Shown: piece by piece, positions 17,041-20,421 of the stretch
Numbering within the stretch: the stretch's first letter is position 1
Layout: each line of letters opens with the position of its first letter
From: DASSKO01 sp035690425
GTDB taxonomy: Bacteria; Actinomycetota; Actinomycetes; Propionibacteriales; Nocardioidaceae
NCBI GenBank assembly: GCA_035690425.1
Contig: DASSKO010000169.1
Location: forward strand, 1 to 20,421
Reading direction: 5' to 3'
DNA length: 20,421 nucleotides
Program-made: the position numbers and the translations under genes
Notes under the pieces: generated by a model
What the model saw: the letters and a program-made list of their open reading frames with translations, nothing else
Database searches by the model: none
What the model was told of the DNA's origin: nothing

Positions 17041-18173
17041 CAGGTCGGGACCTGCCGTGCGCCTTCGGTCGACGCGTACTTCGCGATCTGGATGTGGTCG
17101 ATGACACCGACGAAGCGTCCGTCGTCGTCGACACAGACCGCCTCGCCGGTCGGTGAGGCCAGCGCCCCGTCCAGCGCCGTACGCAGGGACTGTGAGGAGG
17201 TGAAGGTGGTCCCGATGTCGAGCATCGCCGCGGTGGACGCGTCGGTGCCGCCGTCGACGGCCAGCCAGCCGGCCGGGCGCCGGTCGGAGTCGAGGACGAG
17301 CACGTGCTGGGCGTCGCCGGCCGCGCGGCGTACGTCGTCCGCGGACGCGTCGGTCGACACCGTGCTGCGTTCACTCACGACGAGACCGTCGGCGGCGACG
17401 AAGGACAGCCTGCGGTAGCCGCGGTCGCGGCCGATGAACTCCGCGACGAAGTCGTTGGCGGGCCTGGACAACAGCTCGGCAGGGGAGGCGAACTGCGCCA
17501 GCGTGCCCCCGGCCTGCATCACCGCCACCTTGTCGCCGAGCTTGATCGCCTCGTCGATGTCGTGGGTGACGAACGCGATCGTCTTGCCGAGCTCCTGCTG
17601 CAGCCGCAGGAACTCATCCTGGAGCTGTGCCCGCACGATGGGGTCGACGGCACTGAACGGCTCGTCCATCAACAACATCGGCGGATCGGCCGCCAGCGCC
17701 CGCGCGACACCGACGCGTTGCTGCTGCCCGCCGGACAGCTGTGCGGGGTAGCGCTTGGCCATGCCGGCTTCGAGGCCAACCCGCTCCAACAGCTCCAGCG
17801 CCACCGACCGACTCTTCTTCTTGTCCCATCCGAGGAGGTGCGGCACCGTCGCGATGTTGTCGACGACGGTGCGGTGCGGGAACAGCCCGGCGTGCTGGAT
17901 GACGTAGCCGATCTTGCGCCGAAGCTGCACCGCGTCGGTCGTCGCGATGTCCTGCCCGTCCACCGAGATGGTGCCGGAGGTCACCGGGATGGTGCGGTTG
18001 ATCATCCGCAGCGACGTGGTCTTTCCACACCCCGAGGGACCGACGAAGACCGTGATCTCGCCGTCGGGGGCGACCAGGCTGAGACCGTCGACAGCCGGCG
18101 CGCCGTCGTCGAACCGCTTGGTGACGTTCTCGAACTCGATCACGGGGGACCCCCAGGGGTCATCGAACAGCAT
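17040..18173 (-). CDS. OpuC-type ABC importer ATPase with C-terminal CBS-like domains
   Basis: Energy-coupling ATPase of 377 residues for the importer downstream. It has Walker A GPSGCGKTT, Q-loop region VIQHAGLFPH, signature LSGGQQQR, Walker B LLMDEPFSAVD and the switch His in FVTHD. After about residue 245 comes a region of two CBS-like repeats (SFVAADGLVV to the C-terminus, including GEAVCVDDDGRFVGVIDHIQIAKY), as in OpuA/OpuC and ProV proteins. In those proteins CBS modules tune transport to ionic strength or cyclic-di-AMP. ATG 18173 is used here; GTG 18143 is an alternative start that gives the usual VIEFENVTKRF beginning. It lies 38 bp behind the HAL-family gene. Confidence 0.94.
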   Translation of the reverse strand: MLFDDPWGSPVIEFENVTKRFDDGAPAVDGLSLVAPDGEITVFVGPSGCGKTTSLRMINRTIPVTSGTISVDGQDIATTDAVQLRRKIGYVIQHAGLFPHRTVVDNIATVPHLLGWDKKKSRSVALELLERVGLEAGMAKRYPAQLSGGQQQRVGVARALAADPPMLLMDEPFSAVDPIVRAQLQDEFLRLQQELGKTIAFVTHDIDEAIKLGDKVAVMQAGGTLAQFASPAELLSRPANDFVAEFIGRDRGYRRLSFVAADGLVVSERSTVSTDASADDVRRAAGDAQHVLVLDSDRRPAGWLAVDGGTDASTAAMLDIGTTFTSSQSLRTALDGALASPTGEAVCVDDDGRFVGVIDHIQIAKYASTEGARQVPT

Positions 18174-18184
18174 TCGAACGAAGA

Positions 18185-18190
18185 ACTATA
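18185..18190 (-). promoter_or_regulatory. -10 element TATAGT before the ABC importer genes
   Basis: TATAGT on the minus strand fits the -10 consensus well and lies 11 nt before ATG 18173, in the 38-bp gap after the HAL-family gene. Transcription from it would start about 5 nt before ATG 18173 or give a 35-nt leader for GTG 18143. It suggests the importer can be transcribed apart from the lyase. The -35 box would overlap the lyase stop region and is poor. Confidence 0.45.
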
Positions 18191-18211
18191 CGCGAGCGCG
18201 GCTGCATAGCC

Positions 18212-19825
18212 TCATTCATCGTGATGCTGTTCTGAAGATGCTGTCAATCCTGTTGCCGGCCCGGCATCCGCGGCCCGGACGATCGCGTCCAGATCCGCTT
18301 GTACGTCGAGAGATGCCAGCACCTCGATGGCCACCCGCTCCAGCTCGGAGCCGAGAGCGCGGTCGTCGTCGAGCGGAGCGACGACCGCACGCACCGCCCG
18401 GTGCAGCACAGCCGCCCCCCGGCCCAGGGTCGCCGGCGCGGCGAGGTCGACCGCCTGACTCGCCGCCGTCGCCTCGATGGCAAGCACCAGCCTCAGCTTG
18501 TCGAGCATCGGCAGCAGCCGGCGGGCGCCGAGGCACGCGTTGGTCGAGTCGTCCTCGACTCCCTCGGCTCCCGAACGGCTGTCGATCGACACCGGGGCGG
18601 CCAGGTGCCGGATCTCAGCGACCAGTGCCTGTGCGGTCTTGACTACGGGAGCCATGCCGGAGCGGTCCAGTCCGCGGGGCGAGAGGTTGGCCGACAGTCC
18701 GGTCAGCGCAGGCGACATCAACCGCCCGGTGCGCGCCGCAGACAGCGCCGCGGTCTGGCACAGCGCGAGGGCGAGGGTGTCCAGCGCGAGCGCCAGCACG
18801 GGAGTGTGGAAGTTGCCCGTGGAGAGCACCTGCGCCGACTCGGCGTCGACGATCGGGTTGTCTCCGGACCCGTTGAGCTCCGCATCCACGGCGGTTGCGG
18901 CGAAGGTGACCGCGGCGTGCAGCGCGCCGTGCACCGGAGCGACGCAACGCAGGCTGACCGGATCCTGCAACCGACGAGCGGACCGGGAGTCGGTCAGCGC
19001 ACCGCCGTCGAGTAGGGCACGCAGCTCCGCCGCGGCCAGTGTCTGGCCCGGCGCGGGTCGAGCGGCCTGTGCCCGCGGGTCCAGCGGTGTGGAGTTGCCC
19101 CGGAAGCCCTCCAGCGTGAGTGCCGCGACGCCCTGCGCCATAGTCAGTGTCGCCGCCGCGCCCCCTACGGCGAGTGCGCCCGTCCCCGCGGCGACCGGGC
19201 TGGCACCGCACAGCACCAAGCCGTCCTTGGGCCCGAGGGCCAGCGGCGCCTGGCCGGCGCGGCGCAGGGCCGTTGCCCCGTCGAGCAGCTCGCCGCCGCA
19301 CTCGGCGCGACCCTCGCCCATGACGACGAGGCCGACGTGGGCCATCAGGCACAGGTCGGACGAGCCGATCGACCCGGACTCGGGTACGACGGGATGGACG
19401 CCGGCGTTGAGCATGCCGACCAGTGAGTCGAGAACGGCCGGACTTGCACCGGTGTGTCCGGAGGCGATCCCGTTCGCACGGGCCACCATCGCGGCCCTCA
19501 CCAGGTGGGCGGCCAGCGGAGTGCCCACCGCGTTGGCCCGCCCCCGGAGCGTGCGGGCGCTGAACGCCGACAGGTCCTCTCGTGCCAGTGCCACCGTCGA
19601 GCGTGCACCCAGGCCCGTGGTGACCCCGTAGGCGGGGATCTGGTCGTCGACGTAGGTGTCGACGACGGCGCGCTCACGATCCAGCCGGGCGCGGACCGTC
19701 GGCCCGACCTCCACCCGGGTCCGGTCGCGCGCGACGCCGACCACGCCGGCCGGGGTGAGGGTGGCGCCGTCGATGAGCACCGGCCGGCCCGGGCCGGTCT
19801 GCTCCCCGGCACTCAGGTCGCTCAC
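18212..19825 (-). CDS. divergent HAL/PAL-family lyase that has lost the MIO motif
   Basis: A 537-residue protein with the HAL/PAL fold from end to end: IPAYGVTTGLGARS with Tyr66, SGHTGASPAVL, DNPIVD, STGNFHTPV, HLAAPVSIDS. It departs from true HutH at key places. Where HAL has GS-x-G-(A/C)SG-DLAPLAH, this protein reads GSIGSSDLCLMAH (151-163), one residue shorter and without Ala-Ser-Gly, so a normal MIO group cannot form. HAL's SHAAG histidine aligns with Arg96. The INGTDG asparagine is gone (LCGASP). QDAYSLR became QDPVSLR (Tyr to Val290). Arg293 and Glu424 remain. The GTG start has a G-rich site at once upstream. Family certain; histidine deamination unlikely; substrate open, perhaps a betaine, given the importer behind it. 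Confidence 0.82.
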   Translation of the reverse strand: MSDLSAGEQTGPGRPVLIDGATLTPAGVVGVARDRTRVEVGPTVRARLDRERAVVDTYVDDQIPAYGVTTGLGARSTVALAREDLSAFSARTLRGRANAVGTPLAAHLVRAAMVARANGIASGHTGASPAVLDSLVGMLNAGVHPVVPESGSIGSSDLCLMAHVGLVVMGEGRAECGGELLDGATALRRAGQAPLALGPKDGLVLCGASPVAAGTGALAVGGAAATLTMAQGVAALTLEGFRGNSTPLDPRAQAARPAPGQTLAAAELRALLDGGALTDSRSARRLQDPVSLRCVAPVHGALHAAVTFAATAVDAELNGSGDNPIVDAESAQVLSTGNFHTPVLALALDTLALALCQTAALSAARTGRLMSPALTGLSANLSPRGLDRSGMAPVVKTAQALVAEIRHLAAPVSIDSRSGAEGVEDDSTNACLGARRLLPMLDKLRLVLAIEATAASQAVDLAAPATLGRGAAVLHRAVRAVVAPLDDDRALGSELERVAIEVLASLDVQADLDAIVRAADAGPATGLTASSEQHHDE

Positions 19826-19870
19826 GATCCCCCCGGGTCGCCACTCGCGCCGGGCCACCCCGGCGCCCGC

Positions 19871-19910
19871 CCGCGGACGTCTTTCACAGTTCCGTGAAAG
19901 ACGTCCGCGG
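19871..19910. promoter_or_regulatory. perfect 40-bp palindrome upstream of the HAL-like gene (operator or REP-like)
   Basis: CCGCGGACGTCTTTCAC (19871-19887), 6 bases AGTTCC, then the exact complement GTGAAAGACGTCCGCGG (19894-19910). All 17 pairs match. It lies 46 bp upstream of the HAL-like start, between that gene and the ornithine cyclodeaminase-like gene. No T-run follows on the minus strand, so it is a poor intrinsic terminator for the upstream gene. The TTTCAC-N6-GTGAAA core looks like a dimeric regulator site. A dispersed palindromic repeat is the alternative. Confidence 0.6.
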
Positions 19911-19930
19911 ACCGCGCCGATCGGCGCACT

Positions 19931-19947
19931 TCTTTCACGGAACCGTG
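19931..19947. promoter_or_regulatory. second, partial copy of the TTTCAC-N6-GTG core
   Basis: TCTTTCACGGAACCGTG repeats the core of the palindrome at 19880-19896 with three mismatches in 17 bases. It contains its own small palindrome CACGG-AA-CCGTG. The two cores are 51 bp apart, close to five turns of the helix, so proteins bound to both would lie on the same face. It lies between the ornithine cyclodeaminase-like gene stop and the larger palindrome. Confidence 0.45.
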
Positions 19948-19982
19948 GACCACGACCGCGCGGCCGGCGGGTACGACGGTGC

Positions 19983-20421
19983 TCATCCGAACCGCACCTG
20001 CTGGCCGATGCCCCGCTCGCGCGCACGCTCGAGCATGGCGGCGCCGAGCGCGATGTCGGACAGCGACAGGCCCCGGTGCCACAGCAGGTTGGTCTCCTCG
20101 GCGTGCTCGCGGCCCGGCTTCTTGCCGGCCACGATCTCGCCGAGCTCGGCGTGCAGCGTGTGCTCGGACAGCTTGCCGGTCTCCACGTGCTGGCGCAGTG
20201 CGCCGAACTGGCCACCTCGGCACTGTCCCCAGTCGTCGACGACGACCTTGTCCATCACGTCGGTGAGCGACAGCTCGACCGCGCTCATCGTGCCGTAGGG
20301 CACGACCAGGGCTCCGGGCGCGATCCATTCCGTCTTCAGCAGCGGCTCCGGCCGGTTCAGCCGCGACGCCTCGACGACGATGTCCGCACCTTCCACGCAA
20401 CTCTGCCAGTCCGCGGTCACC
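19983..20421 (-). CDS. ornithine cyclodeaminase/mu-crystallin family protein, C-terminal part
   Basis: The frame runs off the window end (the codon at 20420 is GTG, but the alignment begins inside the Rossmann domain), so about 145 C-terminal residues are seen. ADIVVEASRLNRPEPLLKTEWIAPGALVVPYG is the family's nucleotide-binding half. VVVDDWGQCR, then the AELGEIVAGKKPGR block, and the last helix with LSLSDIALGAAMLERARERGIGQQ are the family's C-terminal marks. Members include ornithine cyclodeaminase, ketimine and pyrroline-2-carboxylate reductases, and EutC of ectoine use. The reaction here is unknown. It is 157 bp upstream of the HAL-like gene on the same strand, with the palindromes between, so co-function is suggested but co-transcription is less sure. 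Confidence 0.85.
   Translation of the reverse strand, partial: VTADWQSCVEGADIVVEASRLNRPEPLLKTEWIAPGALVVPYGTMSAVELSLTDVMDKVVVDDWGQCRGGQFGALRQHVETGKLSEHTLHAELGEIVAGKKPGREHAEETNLLWHRGLSLSDIALGAAMLERARERGIGQQVRFG

Noticed and set aside
19871..19910. Intrinsic terminator of the ornithine cyclodeaminase-like gene
   Set aside because: The stem is strong but no T-run follows on the minus strand, and the symmetric core with a second copy nearby fits an operator or dispersed repeat better.
19826..20215. N-terminal extension of the HAL-like gene up to 20215
   Set aside because: It would overlap the ornithine cyclodeaminase-like gene and translate the palindromes; GTG 19825 with a G-rich ribosome site gives the normal family start.

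Overview
This is a gene-dense, high-GC window from an actinobacterium. Three things support that: the dnaK-grpE-dnaJ-hspR operon with HAIR-type operators, several genes whose -10 hexamer sits about 6 nt before the start codon (leaderless pattern), and an Actinobacteria-style hut cluster. A Nocardioidaceae-like genome is my guess; there is no rRNA or other marker to fix it.

Layout. (1) 1-651: 3' part of an acyl-ACP desaturase on the + strand, convergent with the next operon. (2) 4778-656, minus strand: chaperone operon dnaK, grpE, dnaJ, hspR. The dnaK/grpE and dnaJ/hspR junctions overlap by GTGA, and two HAIR-like HspR sites lie upstream of dnaK. (3) 5044-5748, plus strand: a membrane protein of the M50B type with an HEGAH motif. 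(4) 12808-5776, minus strand: histidine utilisation operon hutH, hutU, an M20-type amidohydrolase, hutF, hutI. An IclR-family regulator is transcribed divergently (12889-13692). Together these turn histidine into urocanate, imidazolonepropionate, formiminoglutamate and formylglutamate. No hutG is present, and the M20 enzyme is the candidate for the last step. (5) 13686-13931: a decayed VapC-type PIN toxin with the middle of the gene deleted, plus a coupled tiny upstream ORF. (6) 14036-14638: a nitroreductase-family flavoprotein. (7) 14640-14722: an 83-bp element with 16-bp terminal inverted repeats and two internal 19-bp tandem repeats. (8) 20421-14732, minus strand: an ornithine cyclodeaminase/mu-crystallin-like gene (cut by the window end), a strongly divergent HAL-family lyase, and a four-gene ABC importer of the glycine betaine/OpuC type (ATPase with C-terminal CBS-like region, two permeases, lipoprotein).

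The most interesting part is region 8. The second HAL-family protein has lost the Ala-Ser-Gly tripeptide that makes the MIO cofactor, along with several histidine-binding residues, yet keeps the fold and some catalytic positions. It sits with a quaternary-amine-type importer. Elimination of trimethylamine from a betaine of an aromatic amino acid (ergothioneine, hercynine or similar) would not need MIO in the way deamination does. A module for import and breakdown of such a betaine, next to the hut operon that could consume urocanate, is therefore a testable hypothesis. A perfect 40-bp palindrome with a partial second copy 51 bp away lies just upstream of the lyase gene and may be its operator.
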